Assembly (NCBI GenBank): GCA_910585205.1
Contig: CAJUCC010000056.1
Coordinates: 1 to 63,662, forward strand
Direction: 5' to 3'
Length of the DNA stretch: 63,662 nucleotides
Source of the DNA: an uncultured Lachnospiraceae bacterium
GTDB taxonomy: Bacteria; Bacillota; Clostridia; Lachnospirales; Lachnospiraceae
Shown piece by piece: positions 1 to 8,513 of the stretch. The number at the start of each line of letters is the position of its first letter. Within the stretch, counting starts at the first letter, position 1. Below the pieces are notes generated by a model. It had not been told where the DNA came from and searched no databases. It saw only the letters and a program-made list of their open reading frames with translations. The position numbers were made by a program, and so were the translations under genes.

Positions 1-51
1 AATGTTCATATCGGAATGCTGTATAATTTCATATTCTTTTGCGGATGACAT
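1..51 (-). CDS. 5' end of a divergent gene, probable AraC-type regulator (partial)
   Basis: Only the first 17 codons are inside the window (MSSAKEYEIIQHSDMNI); the gene runs off the left edge. The start is supported by an AAAGGAG ribosome-binding site 6 nt upstream on the minus strand. The opening K-E-Y-E-I-I-Q-H-S resembles the N-terminus of cupin-AraC regulators of clostridia, from memory only. Its position, divergent from a sugar-metabolism cluster, fits a local regulator. The function is inference. Confidence 0.45.
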   Translation of the reverse strand, partial: MSSAKEYEIIQHSDMNI

Positions 52-121
52 ATCGGACTCCTTTGTATTTTCGGAAAGTATAACATAAAAACGCAAAAAA
101 AGACATATGGCAATCGCAAGA

Positions 122-150
122 TTGTCATTTTTACACGTGCCGTCCATGAT
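122..150 (+). promoter_or_regulatory. Possible sigma-A promoter for the sugar cluster
   Basis: TTGTCA, 17 nt, CATGAT, ending 54 nt before the first gene. The match is moderate (4 of 6 in the -10). The rest of the 150-bp divergent intergenic region has no other clear signal. Confidence 0.3.
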
Positions 151-204
151 ATGGTAATGTTACACGATCACCGGTGAGAAAAATCAGGAAAGAGAGGATT
201 TATA

Positions 205-1248
205 ATGTCTGAATTTAAATTTTCCGTAGGCCCGTGGAATGTCCATTCGGGAGCCGATTCCTATGGACCGGCAACAAGGGCAGAAATTCCGGCAAAGGAG
301 AAATATAAAAAATTTGCGGAGATGGGGTTTTCTGCAATTCAGTTCCATGATGACGATGCGGTTCCGAACATAAACGATTATACCGAGGAGGAAATCAGGG
401 AGAAAGCCCGCGAATTAAAGAAAACATTGGATCAATACAATCTGAAGGCGGAATTTATCGCACCGCGTCTGTGGATGGATCCGCATACGCAGGACGGCGG
501 GTTTATGAGTACTTCGGAGGCGGATCGGGAATATGCGATGTGGCGGGCATACCGTTCGATTGATATTGCCAACGAGCTGGGCTGCGATCTGATTGTGCTT
601 TGGCTGGCAAGGGAGGGAACGCTCTGTGCAGAGAGTAAATCTCCGGTATGGGCGACTAGAATGCTGATTGAAGCCATCAATAAGATGCTGGAATATGATC
701 CGAAAATCCGTATCTGCATTGAACCCAAGCCCAATGAGCCGATCGACAGAAGCATCTGCGGAACGATCGGACATGTGATGGCGATCTCGGCAGCCACAAT
801 CGATCCGTCCCGTGTAGGCGGCAATCTGGAAAGTGCGCATGCCATTCTGGCAGGACTGGATCCGGCACATGAGATCGGATTTGCACTGGCGATGGGAAAA
901 CTGATGACAGTTCATCTGAACGATCAGAACAGCATACGCTATGACCAGGATAAATCGTTTGGCGTGGAGAATCTGCGGGCAGCGTTTAATCAGATCAAGG
1001 TTTTAAAGGAAAACGGATACGGCAGCCATGGAGAGTATATCGGACTGGACGTAAAAGCGATGCGGACGACCAGAGACGAAGACAGCTATCAGCATTTGGA
1101 AAACAGTCTGAAAATTTTCAGGGCGCTGGAGGAAAAGGTTGAGCGGTTTGACTATGATTTCCAGAGAAAATGTGTGGAGAACAGAGATTTTGAGCGATTG
1201 GAAATGTATGTGATGAATCTTCTGATGGGTATTGAACAGGAAGCGTGA
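205..1248 (+). CDS. Xylose-isomerase-like TIM-barrel sugar isomerase
   Basis: This 347-aa protein probably interconverts an aldose and a ketose in the cytoplasm using divalent metal ions. It keeps the xylose isomerase signature E-P-K-P-N-E-P (around residue 173), a V-L-W-x-A-R-E-G segment matching the W-G-R-E-G of xylose isomerases, and an N-L-E-S-A-H-A-x-L-A-G segment with metal-ligand-like residues. It is shorter than class I (about 390) or class II (about 440) xylose isomerases, so the substrate may differ. The start follows an AGAGAGG site. It lies 21 nt upstream of a zinc dehydrogenase, probably co-transcribed. The family is clear; the substrate is unknown. Confidence 0.8.
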   Translation: MSEFKFSVGPWNVHSGADSYGPATRAEIPAKEKYKKFAEMGFSAIQFHDDDAVPNINDYTEEEIREKARELKKTLDQYNLKAEFIAPRLWMDPHTQDGGFMSTSEADREYAMWRAYRSIDIANELGCDLIVLWLAREGTLCAESKSPVWATRMLIEAINKMLEYDPKIRICIEPKPNEPIDRSICGTIGHVMAISAATIDPSRVGGNLESAHAILAGLDPAHEIGFALAMGKLMTVHLNDQNSIRYDQDKSFGVENLRAAFNQIKVLKENGYGSHGEYIGLDVKAMRTTRDEDSYQHLENSLKIFRALEEKVERFDYDFQRKCVENRDFERLEMYVMNLLMGIEQEA

Positions 1249-1269
1249 ATCGGAGAAAGGAGAGAGACA

Positions 1270-2382
1270 ATGAGTGCATATCAGATCCCCGAAAAGGGAA
1301 GAGTGGCAGTGCTGACAGGAAAAAAGAACATCGAGATATATGAACTTCCGATACCGGAAATCAGTGATGACGAGGTATTGGTAAAGGTAGAGCAGACCGG
1401 AATCTGCGGGACGGATGTACATGAATACAAGGGGGATCCCTTTGGCTATATTCCCATTCAGCTTGGACATGAGGGGACCGGAACGATTGTGAAGATCGGC
1501 AGGAATGTAACCCGTGATTATTACGGGAAACCATTGGCTGTGGGAGATAAGATAGTCACCGGGTTAAAACCGTGTGGTGTCTGCGATACCTGCAGAAACG
1601 ACCCGGAACATGTGCATCTGTGTGAGGGCGGTGAGATATTCGGGCTGCTTCCGGGTGCGGATGCGTATCAAAACATGAATGGATGGTTCGGAGAGTATAT
1701 TAAGATAAATGCCGGCGGCGTGATTTTTAATGTCAGCGACATGGATGCGGATCTGCGTACGCTGATCGAACCTGCCGCGGTTGTTGTCCATGCAGTGGAA
1801 CAGGCAAAACAGATATTTAATTTTAAACATAATTCCTGGGTGCTTGTACAGGGGTGCGGACCGATTGGCCTGCTTCTGCTGACCGTTGTACGTACGATGG
1901 GCGTGCGTAATATCATTGCGGTCGACGGCGATGAAAAACGCCTGGCAATGGCAAAAAAGCTCGGTGCGGCATATGACATTAACTTTTTAAAGGAAGACGC
2001 AATGGCGAAGGTGATGGAGATTAGCGCAACGGGAGCGGAAATGGCGTTCCAGTGTACCGGTTCTCCGAAAGCGGCGAGTACGGTATGGAAATATGTCCGC
2101 CGTGGCGGTGCGCTCTGTGAGCTTGGATTTTTCGTGGACAACGGTGATACGACATATAATCCGCACCAGGATATTTGTAATAAAGAGATCCGCGTGACGG
2201 GGTCGTGGACCTATCAGGCGAAAGACTGGATACAGGCATGCGAAGTGTTGAAAGAGGCACAGAAGGACGGGCTGCCTGTGGAGGAACTTCTGACACATAA
2301 GTATGCGCTGAGCGATATTAACGAGGCGATGGAAAGGAACATTAGCATGCAGGGATTGAAAATCGTAGTTATGGGTGAATAA
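1270..2382 (+). CDS. Zinc-dependent MDR alcohol/polyol dehydrogenase
   Basis: A 370-aa medium-chain dehydrogenase of the sorbitol/threonine dehydrogenase type, oxidising a secondary alcohol of a sugar or polyol with NAD(P). Visible features are the catalytic zinc Cys in G-I-C-G-T-D-V-H, the L-G-H-E-G-T-G motif, four structural-zinc cysteines (C-x2-C-x2-C ... C around residues 98-116), and the Rossmann loop G-C-G-P-I-G near residue 197. The start follows AAAGGAGAGAG. It is paired with the preceding isomerase, which suggests one catabolic route. The substrate is not readable from sequence. Confidence 0.85.
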   Translation: MSAYQIPEKGRVAVLTGKKNIEIYELPIPEISDDEVLVKVEQTGICGTDVHEYKGDPFGYIPIQLGHEGTGTIVKIGRNVTRDYYGKPLAVGDKIVTGLKPCGVCDTCRNDPEHVHLCEGGEIFGLLPGADAYQNMNGWFGEYIKINAGGVIFNVSDMDADLRTLIEPAAVVVHAVEQAKQIFNFKHNSWVLVQGCGPIGLLLLTVVRTMGVRNIIAVDGDEKRLAMAKKLGAAYDINFLKEDAMAKVMEISATGAEMAFQCTGSPKAASTVWKYVRRGGALCELGFFVDNGDTTYNPHQDICNKEIRVTGSWTYQAKDWIQACEVLKEAQKDGLPVEELLTHKYALSDINEAMERNISMQGLKIVVMGE

Positions 2383-2439
2383 ATGCACAGAAAACAGGGC
2401 TATGCAGTCTGCGTATTTATAAGAATGTCACAAATACTG

Positions 2440-2468
2440 TTGTTGCAGACGGGAATCTGTGATATGAT
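2440..2468 (+). promoter_or_regulatory. Possible promoter for the PfkB kinase gene
   Basis: TTGTTG, 17 nt, TATGAT in the 175-bp gap between the dehydrogenase and the kinase. This is a weak -35 with a good -10. Confidence 0.35.
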
Positions 2469-2557
2469 ATGCGCAAAGAGCAGAGTCGGACAGGCAATGA
2501 TCGCGCTGGGATTCTGACAGAGAAATATCACCGGATAACGGAAAAGGAGTGCGGAAT

Positions 2558-3682
2558 ATGGGAAATAAAATCGTAGTGGCGGGTCATGTCTGTGTGGACA
2601 TTACACCGGAAGTTGTCAGTGAAAAGGTATCCAGCCTGCATGAGATTATAGCGCCGGGCAAACTGATTCCGGCGGGCGATATTACCATCAGTACCGGCGG
2701 TGCAGTGGCCAATACCGGGCTTGCCATGAAGATTCTGGGCGCGGATGTGACACTGATGGGAAAGGTGGGGAAAGACGATTTCGGAGACATCGTACTGCGG
2801 GTGCTTGGTCAGTACGGATGCACGGACGGTATGATCGTTTCCGCGGATGCGGTGACATCCTATTCTATTATACTGGCCATACCGGGCGTGGATCGGATTG
2901 TTTTTCACAATGCAGGTGCAAACGACGCCTTTTATGTGGAAGATCTGGATATGGAAAAAATCCGGGAGGCAAAACTGTTTCATTTTGGTTATCCGCCTAT
3001 TATGCGCTCCATGTTTCAAAATGACGGTGCGGATCTTGTGCGGATGTATCGCACCGTATCGGAGATGGGGGTTTTGACTTCTCTGGATATGGCCATGGTA
3101 CAGGAACAGTCAGAAGCGGGTATGGCCGACTGGCAGCGGATTCTGGCAGCGACGCTTCCCTACACGGATTTCTTTGTGCCCAGTGTGGAGGAACTGCTGA
3201 TGATGCTGGACCGGGAGCGGTATCATGCGATTCTGGAAAAGAGCGGCGGAAGGGACATTACGGAAGTGATCTCTCTGGAAGATGATGTGAAGCCGCTGGC
3301 AGAGCGGTGCATCGCAATGGGAGCGGGCTGTGTGCTGATTAAATGCGGCGCGCCGGGGCTGTACTATAAAACGGCAGGCGATGATTTTGCCGCAAAACTG
3401 ACGGAGCGGACCGGAGCGGACCGCTGCGACTGGTCCGGACAGGAGGGCTTTGAAGACAGCTATGTACCCGGCCGCATACGCTCCGCCATCGGCGCAGGCG
3501 ATACGACGATCGGCGCTTTTCTGACGGCGATGCTGGACGGCTATTCGCTGCGGCGCTGTTTGCAGTTTGCGGCGGCTACCGGCGCTTCCTGTGTGGAGAC
3601 CTATGACGCGCACAGCGGCCTTAAGAGCTTTGCGGAACTGGAAGCACGGATTGACGGCGGATGGGAAAAGAACCGGCGCTAA
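2558..3682 (+). CDS. PfkB-family carbohydrate kinase
   Basis: A 374-aa ribokinase-like kinase, expected to phosphorylate a sugar or sugar derivative with ATP. It has the N-terminal G-H-V-C-V-D start, the substrate-binding S-T-G-G-A-V-A-N-T-G loop near residue 48, and the C-terminal anion-hole motif G-A-G-D-T-T-I-G with the catalytic Asp. ATG 2558 is chosen because AAAAGGAG lies 8 nt upstream; an ORF extension of three codons has no better signal. It probably acts with the two preceding enzymes. An insertion of about 25 residues before the GAGD motif makes it longer than typical ribokinases. Confidence 0.82.
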   Translation: MGNKIVVAGHVCVDITPEVVSEKVSSLHEIIAPGKLIPAGDITISTGGAVANTGLAMKILGADVTLMGKVGKDDFGDIVLRVLGQYGCTDGMIVSADAVTSYSIILAIPGVDRIVFHNAGANDAFYVEDLDMEKIREAKLFHFGYPPIMRSMFQNDGADLVRMYRTVSEMGVLTSLDMAMVQEQSEAGMADWQRILAATLPYTDFFVPSVEELLMMLDRERYHAILEKSGGRDITEVISLEDDVKPLAERCIAMGAGCVLIKCGAPGLYYKTAGDDFAAKLTERTGADRCDWSGQEGFEDSYVPGRIRSAIGAGDTTIGAFLTAMLDGYSLRRCLQFAAATGASCVETYDAHSGLKSFAELEARIDGGWEKNRR

Positions 3683-3734
3683 GGCGAAGGCAGTGTCTGT
3701 CTGCCCGGATAAAAACAGAGAAATGTAAGAAAAA

Positions 3735-3788
3735 CCGGAGGGCTTTTCGCTTTACGGGAAATGATGCCGTAAAGTGAAAACCCTCCGG
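3735..3788 (-). terminator. Terminator of prs
   Basis: A perfect 23-bp stem (CCGGAGGGCTTTTCGCTTTA... arm) with an 8-nt loop. On the minus strand it is followed by TTTTTCTTAC; on the plus strand no T-run follows. It therefore mainly serves prs but can also insulate the converging kinase gene. Confidence 0.8.
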
Positions 3789-3807
3789 GGTATGTTTGAA
3801 AGCGGTA

Positions 3808-4995
3808 TCACAACTTGACTTCTTCCCGCAGATTATACCGCTTCAGTATCGTATGGATCTTTTCCGTAGGTGTCATAACATTTCCCAGAGAGCTGTCATG
3901 ATTGGAAAAATCGATAATGGAAGCCAGGAACTTACTCATATCCGCTTCCAGGAAATACGGCTTGTTCCGGATTTGCGGCGGGAGATAGCACAGGTTGGTG
4001 ACAACCGCACGGTCGAAATAGCAGTGTTCATATGCGTAGTCAAATTTTTCCAGCCCCCTGGTAAACAGCCCGAAGGTCGTACAGAGGAAGACGCGCTTGG
4101 CGTTCATTTCCTTTAGCTGTTGGGCTGTCTCCAATATACTTTCACCGGAAGCGATCATATCATCAATGACGAAAACATCTTTTCCGTCGATATTATCCCC
4201 CAGAAATTCGTGTGCCACGATCGGATTCCTGCCGCCGATAATGGTAGAATAGTCGCGGCGCTTGTAAAACATACCGGTATCGACGCCGAGGACGCCGGCA
4301 AAATAAACGGCACGGGAGAGTCCTCCCTCGTCGGGACTGATTACAACCGTATGATCTTTATCGATAATCAGATCGGGAATATTTTTCAGAAGCGCCCGCA
4401 GAAACTGATAGTGACTGGAAAAATTATCAAATCCCGCAAGCGGAGCGGCATTCTGCACCCGAGGATCGTGAGCGTCGAACGTCACAATATTGGAAACGCC
4501 CATGCGGTACAATTCTTCCAGTGCAATGGCACAGTCGAGGGATTCCCGCCCGGAGCGTTTATGCTGTCTGCCCTCATAGAGAAAAGGCATTATGACATTG
4601 ATGCGGTGTGCCTTGCCGGCTGCCGCTGAAATGATACGTTTTAGATCCTGATAATGATCGTCAGGAGACATATGGTTGATATAACCGTTTACCTGATAGG
4701 TAATACTGTGATTACAGACATCCAGCAGGATATAGAGATCCTTCCCGCGGACACTTTCATAAAAAACTCCTTTTCCTTCCCCCGAACCAAAACGGGGACA
4801 TTCCGCATTACAGAGATAACTGCTTTCCGTATAGCCATGGAATGCGGGGTCACTTTTCAACGAATGGTGAATATTCCGCCTGTATTCCACCAGATAATCG
4901 TTTATTCTGCGGCCGAGAGCCTCCGCAGACTGCATCGCAACGAGCTTAAGCGGAGCCACCGGAAGCGCCGACTCCAGTTCTTTGACATTAGGCAT
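3808..4995 (-). CDS. prs: Ribose-phosphate pyrophosphokinase (PRPP synthetase), long clostridial form
   Basis: This 395-aa enzyme transfers pyrophosphate from ATP to ribose-5-phosphate to make PRPP for nucleotide, His and Trp synthesis. The PRPP-binding loop is visible as V-F-V-I-D-D-M-I-A-S-G-E-S-I, the catalytic flexible-loop region as Y-K-R-R-D-Y, and the metal-binding D-A-H-D-P motif is present. It is longer than the usual 310-320 residues because of an extended N-terminal half, a form seen in clostridia. The start at 4995 follows TTGGAGG 6 nt upstream; an in-frame ATG 14 codons earlier has no such site. It is monocistronic with its own promoter and terminator. Confidence 0.88.
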   Translation of the reverse strand: MPNVKELESALPVAPLKLVAMQSAEALGRRINDYLVEYRRNIHHSLKSDPAFHGYTESSYLCNAECPRFGSGEGKGVFYESVRGKDLYILLDVCNHSITYQVNGYINHMSPDDHYQDLKRIISAAAGKAHRINVIMPFLYEGRQHKRSGRESLDCAIALEELYRMGVSNIVTFDAHDPRVQNAAPLAGFDNFSSHYQFLRALLKNIPDLIIDKDHTVVISPDEGGLSRAVYFAGVLGVDTGMFYKRRDYSTIIGGRNPIVAHEFLGDNIDGKDVFVIDDMIASGESILETAQQLKEMNAKRVFLCTTFGLFTRGLEKFDYAYEHCYFDRAVVTNLCYLPPQIRNKPYFLEADMSKFLASIIDFSNHDSSLGNVMTPTEKIHTILKRYNLREEVKL

Positions 4996-5041
4996 GATAA
5001 CCTCCAAAAGATGACAATTTTCAAAAGTAACTCTCATATTT

Positions 5042-5070
5042 TTTATAACATTATGTTAGTGACACGTCAA
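5042..5070 (-). promoter_or_regulatory. Sigma-A promoter of prs
   Basis: On the minus strand: TTGACG, 17 nt, TATAAA. It overlaps the divergent promoter of the DUF512 gene. Confidence 0.65.
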
Positions 5071-5087
5071 GAAAATTCTAGTAAAAT
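5059..5087 (+). promoter_or_regulatory. Sigma-A promoter of the DUF512-der-plsY-gpsA operon
   Basis: GTGACA, 17 nt, TAAAAT, ending 40 nt upstream of the start codon at 5128. Its -35 abuts the prs -35 on the other strand. Confidence 0.6.
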
Positions 5088-5127
5088 AATATCATCGGTT
5101 CAGCCAGAGCAAAAAGGAGTAAAACAT

Positions 5128-6513
5128 ATGAATCCAAAAGGACACCGCATTCAGCGGATTATTCCCGGCAGCATTGCAGAGGAATTGGAAATCACTGCCG
5201 GCGATACGCTGCTCGCCGTCAACGGACAGGAGATCACCGATATTTTCGACTACCAGTATGATATAATGGACACTTATATCGAAGTTCTGATCCGCAAGCC
5301 GTCCGGGGAGGAGTGGCTTCTGGAAATCGACAAAGAATATGAGGAAGATTTGGGACTGGAATTTGAAAACGGTCTGATGGACGAGTATCGTTCATGCCGC
5401 AACAAATGCATTTTCTGCTTTATCGATCAGATGCCGCCGGGCATGCGGGATACCCTGTATTTTAAGGACGATGATGCGCGCCTCTCTTTCTTGCAGGGCA
5501 ATTATATAACGCTGACCAACCTGTCGGAGCAGGACATGGAGCGGATTATCCGTTATCATTTATCCCCGATCAATATCTCTTTTCAGACGACCAATCCTGC
5601 GCTGCGCTGTGAAATGCTGCATAACCGTTTTGCGGGGGAGGCGCTGGCAAAGGTGGACAGGCTGCGCGCGGGCGGCATTGTGATGAACGGGCAGGTTGTG
5701 CTCTGCAAAGGCGTGAACGACGGGGCGGAGCTGGAGCGGACAATCCGGGATCTGACCGGCTATATGCCGGAGCTGGAGAGCGTATCCGTCGTGCCCGTGG
5801 GACTGTCAAAATACCGGGAAGGGCTGTATCCGCTGGAACCCTTTACGAGAGAAGACGCATTGGCAGTTCTGGAGCGGATTCACGGCTGGCAGGAGCGCCT
5901 TTATCAAAAATACGGGACACATTTTATCCATGCCAGCGATGAATGGTATATTCTGGCCGGACTGCCGATGCCGGAGGCCGCGCGCTATGACGGGTATCCG
6001 CAGTTGGAAAACGGTGTGGGAATGCTCCGGCTGCAGGAGGAAGAATTTCGGGAGGCCATGGCGGAACTGGCCGCATCCGGTGTAGCGCAAAAGCTGCGGG
6101 AAAGCGGTTACAGGCGCACGGTGTCCGCGGCGACGGGGCTGCTGGCATATTCTTATATCGAAGAGATGGCGCGGCGTCTGATGGATGCGGTGCCGGGATT
6201 GACCGTACGGGTCTATCCTGTCCGCAATGACTTTTTCGGGGAGCTGATTACCGTTTCGGGACTGCTGACGGGCGGGGACATCCGGGCGCAGCTTGCGGGA
6301 AAGGATCTGGGGGAGATTCTTTTTCTGCCGGAGAATGTACTGCGCAGCGGCGAGGATGTTTTTCTCGATGACGTAACGCTGCCGGCGCTTGGAAATGCTT
6401 TACAAACCCGGGTAAATATTGTAAAATCAAGCGGACGCGATTTTGTATATCAGATATTGGGACTGGAAACGGAAGCCTCCGCGGCAGGAGGTGAAGGAGA
6501 ATCGAATGGATAA
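5128..6513 (+). CDS. DUF512-family radical SAM protein with N-terminal PDZ domain
   Basis: A 461-aa protein of the conserved clostridial DUF512 family, function unknown. It has an N-terminal PDZ-like domain (residues 1-75, R-I-I-P-G-S-I-A-E-E-L), then a radical-SAM-type cysteine cluster C-R-N-K-C-I-F-C (C-x3-C-x2-C) at about residues 91-98, and the C-terminal DUF512 region. ATG 5128 follows AAAAAGGAG and the N-terminal PDZ reads directly from it. It overlaps der by 8 nt (the ATG of der lies before its TAA), so the two are translationally coupled. The linkage to der is common in clostridia and hints at a ribosome or RNA role, which is inference. Confidence 0.85.
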   Translation: MNPKGHRIQRIIPGSIAEELEITAGDTLLAVNGQEITDIFDYQYDIMDTYIEVLIRKPSGEEWLLEIDKEYEEDLGLEFENGLMDEYRSCRNKCIFCFIDQMPPGMRDTLYFKDDDARLSFLQGNYITLTNLSEQDMERIIRYHLSPINISFQTTNPALRCEMLHNRFAGEALAKVDRLRAGGIVMNGQVVLCKGVNDGAELERTIRDLTGYMPELESVSVVPVGLSKYREGLYPLEPFTREDALAVLERIHGWQERLYQKYGTHFIHASDEWYILAGLPMPEAARYDGYPQLENGVGMLRLQEEEFREAMAELAASGVAQKLRESGYRRTVSAATGLLAYSYIEEMARRLMDAVPGLTVRVYPVRNDFFGELITVSGLLTGGDIRAQLAGKDLGEILFLPENVLRSGEDVFLDDVTLPALGNALQTRVNIVKSSGRDFVYQILGLETEASAAGGEGESNG

Positions 6514-7840
6514 AAAAAGGGGAAAGCCCATCGTGGCGGTGGTAGGCAGACCGAATGTCGGAAAGTCTACGCTGTTTAACGCACTGGCAGGCGGGCGGAT
6601 TTCCATTGTAAAGGATACACCGGGCATTACGCGGGATCGTATCTATGCGGATGTGACATGGCTGGACAGGACATTCACACTGGTGGACACGGGCGGTATC
6701 GAACCGGACAGCAGGGATATTATTCTGTCACAGATGCGGGAGCAGGCGCAGATCGCAATGGATACGGCCGATGTGATTCTGTTTATGGTGGATGTGCGGC
6801 AGGGACTGCAGGATGCGGACGCCAAAGTGGCGGATATGCTGCGCCGCTGTCATAAACCGGTCGTACTGGCGGTCAATAAGACGGATGATTTTCAAAAATA
6901 CATGGCGGATGTCTATGAGTTTTTTAATCTGGGAATCGGGACGCCGATACCGGTATCCGCGGCCGGACGTCTGGGAATCGGAGAACTGCTGGATGAGGTG
7001 ACTTCTCATTTCCCGGAGGAGGAGAGCGCGGGAGAGGAGGACGAGCGGCCGAGAGTGGCCATCGTCGGCAAACCGAATGTCGGAAAGTCTTCCGTAATCA
7101 ATAAGCTGATCGGAGAAAACCGGGTGATCGTATCGGATATTGCGGGTACGACAAGGGATGCGGTGGACACGGAAGTCATCCACAACGGCCGGGAATATGT
7201 CTTGATCGATACGGCGGGGCTGCGGCGGAAAAACAAAATCAAAGAAGAATTGGAAAAGTTTATGATAATCCGCACGGTCGGTGCGGTGGAACGGGCCGAT
7301 GTGGTTGTACTTATTATCGATGCGCAGGAGGGCGTTACCGAACAGGACGCCAAAATCGCGGGAATTGCCCATGAGCGGGGCAAGGGTGTGATTATTGCGG
7401 TCAACAAATGGGATCTGATCGAAAAGGATGATAAGACGATCTATAAATATAAGAACCGGATTCGGGAAGTGCTGTCGTATATGCCTTATGCGGAGATCTT
7501 GTTTATTTCGGCAAAGACGGGCCAGCGGCTTGCGAAGCTGTTTGATCTGATCGATGTGGTGATCGAAAACCATGCGCAGCGAGTGTCAACCGGCGTCTTG
7601 AATGAGATTATGACAGAAGCGGTGGCATTGCAGCAGCCGCCGTCGGATAAAGGGAAACGGCTGAAACTGTATTATATAACACAGGTGTCGGTAAAACCGC
7701 CCACGTTTGTAATATTTGTAAACGACAGGGAGCTGATGCATTTTTCCTATACGCGGTATCTTGAAAATAAGATTCGGGAGGCTTTTGGTTTCCGGGGGAC
7801 ACCTTTGCGGCTGATTGTCAGAGAAAGGAAGGAAAAATAA
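6506..7840 (+). CDS. der: Ribosome biogenesis GTPase Der (EngA)
   Basis: A 444-aa double GTPase needed for 50S subunit assembly. Two G domains are seen: G1 motifs G-R-P-N-V-G-K-S (around residue 15) and G-K-P-N-V-G-K-S (around 189), G3 motifs D-T-G-G and D-T-A-G, and G4 motifs N-K-T-D and N-K-W-D, followed by a C-terminal KH-like domain. The length is normal. ATG 6506 is preceded by AAGGAG and overlaps the end of the DUF512 gene. One nt separates its stop from the ATG of plsY. Confidence 0.95.
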   Translation: MDKKRGKPIVAVVGRPNVGKSTLFNALAGGRISIVKDTPGITRDRIYADVTWLDRTFTLVDTGGIEPDSRDIILSQMREQAQIAMDTADVILFMVDVRQGLQDADAKVADMLRRCHKPVVLAVNKTDDFQKYMADVYEFFNLGIGTPIPVSAAGRLGIGELLDEVTSHFPEEESAGEEDERPRVAIVGKPNVGKSSVINKLIGENRVIVSDIAGTTRDAVDTEVIHNGREYVLIDTAGLRRKNKIKEELEKFMIIRTVGAVERADVVVLIIDAQEGVTEQDAKIAGIAHERGKGVIIAVNKWDLIEKDDKTIYKYKNRIREVLSYMPYAEILFISAKTGQRLAKLFDLIDVVIENHAQRVSTGVLNEIMTEAVALQQPPSDKGKRLKLYYITQVSVKPPTFVIFVNDRELMHFSYTRYLENKIREAFGFRGTPLRLIVRERKEK

Positions 7841-7841
7841 A

Positions 7842-8489
7842 ATGGAACGGGTCATTTGTCTTCTGCTCGGTTATCTGCTTGGCAATTTCCAGACAGCCTA
7901 TCTTTACGGAAGGCTGCACGGTGTGGACATCCGGCAGATGGGGAGCGGGAACGCGGGGACGACCAATACGCTGCGGGTGTTCGGCGCAAAGGCCGGGCTG
8001 ATCGTATTTGTCGGAGACGTGCTGAAATGTGCGCTGGCGGTCGTGCTGGCGCGGGCGCTGTTCGGAGGCAGCCGCCCGGATATTCTGTATGTGCTGATGA
8101 TCTACGGCGCGGCGGGGGCGATCCTGGGGCATAACTTCCCCTTTTACATGGGATTTCGCGGCGGCAAGGGCATTGCGGCGACGGCAGGTCTGATCGCCTC
8201 GTTTCACCCGGCGTTTATCCCGGTGGGAATGGTTCTCTTTGCCTCTGTTTTCTTTACGACGCATTATGTGTCGCTCGGTTCGCTGCTCGTGTATGCCGGA
8301 TTTATGATTCAGCTTGTGATTATGGGACAGATGGGTGTTTTCGGCATGGAACAGACAGCGCTCTGGGAACTGTATACCGTCGCCGGACTTTTGACGGTGA
8401 TGGCCTATGTGAAACACAGGACGAATATTGTACGGCTTTTGAAAGGAGAGGAGAGAAAGACGTACCTCTCCAAAAAGAATAAGCTTTAA
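7842..8489 (+). CDS. plsY: Acyl-phosphate:glycerol-3-phosphate acyltransferase PlsY
   Basis: A 215-aa integral membrane enzyme that transfers the acyl group from acyl-phosphate to glycerol-3-phosphate, the first step of phospholipid synthesis. The three active-site motifs are visible: M-G-S-G-N-A-G-T-T-N, G-H-N-F-P-F-Y-M-G-F-R-G-G-K-G, and the C-terminal K-H-R-T-N-I-V-R. At least five hydrophobic helices are present. The start follows AAAGGAAGGAAAA at the end of der. It lies next to gpsA, which makes its substrate. Confidence 0.93.
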   Translation: MERVICLLLGYLLGNFQTAYLYGRLHGVDIRQMGSGNAGTTNTLRVFGAKAGLIVFVGDVLKCALAVVLARALFGGSRPDILYVLMIYGAAGAILGHNFPFYMGFRGGKGIAATAGLIASFHPAFIPVGMVLFASVFFTTHYVSLGSLLVYAGFMIQLVIMGQMGVFGMEQTALWELYTVAGLLTVMAYVKHRTNIVRLLKGEERKTYLSKKNKL

Positions 8490-8513
8490 TAAGGAATCTG
8501 GAGGGCAGAGAGT

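Noticed and set aside
415..915. Long minus-strand open frames opposite the isomerase gene
   Set aside because: Composition (His/Arg/Cys-rich) and lack of ribosome-binding sites mark them as shadows of the plus-strand gene. The same applies to many others in the window.
3796..5127. Plus-strand open frames across prs and upstream of the DUF512 gene
   Set aside because: They are antisense to prs; the true DUF512 start is ATG 5128 with its own ribosome-binding site.
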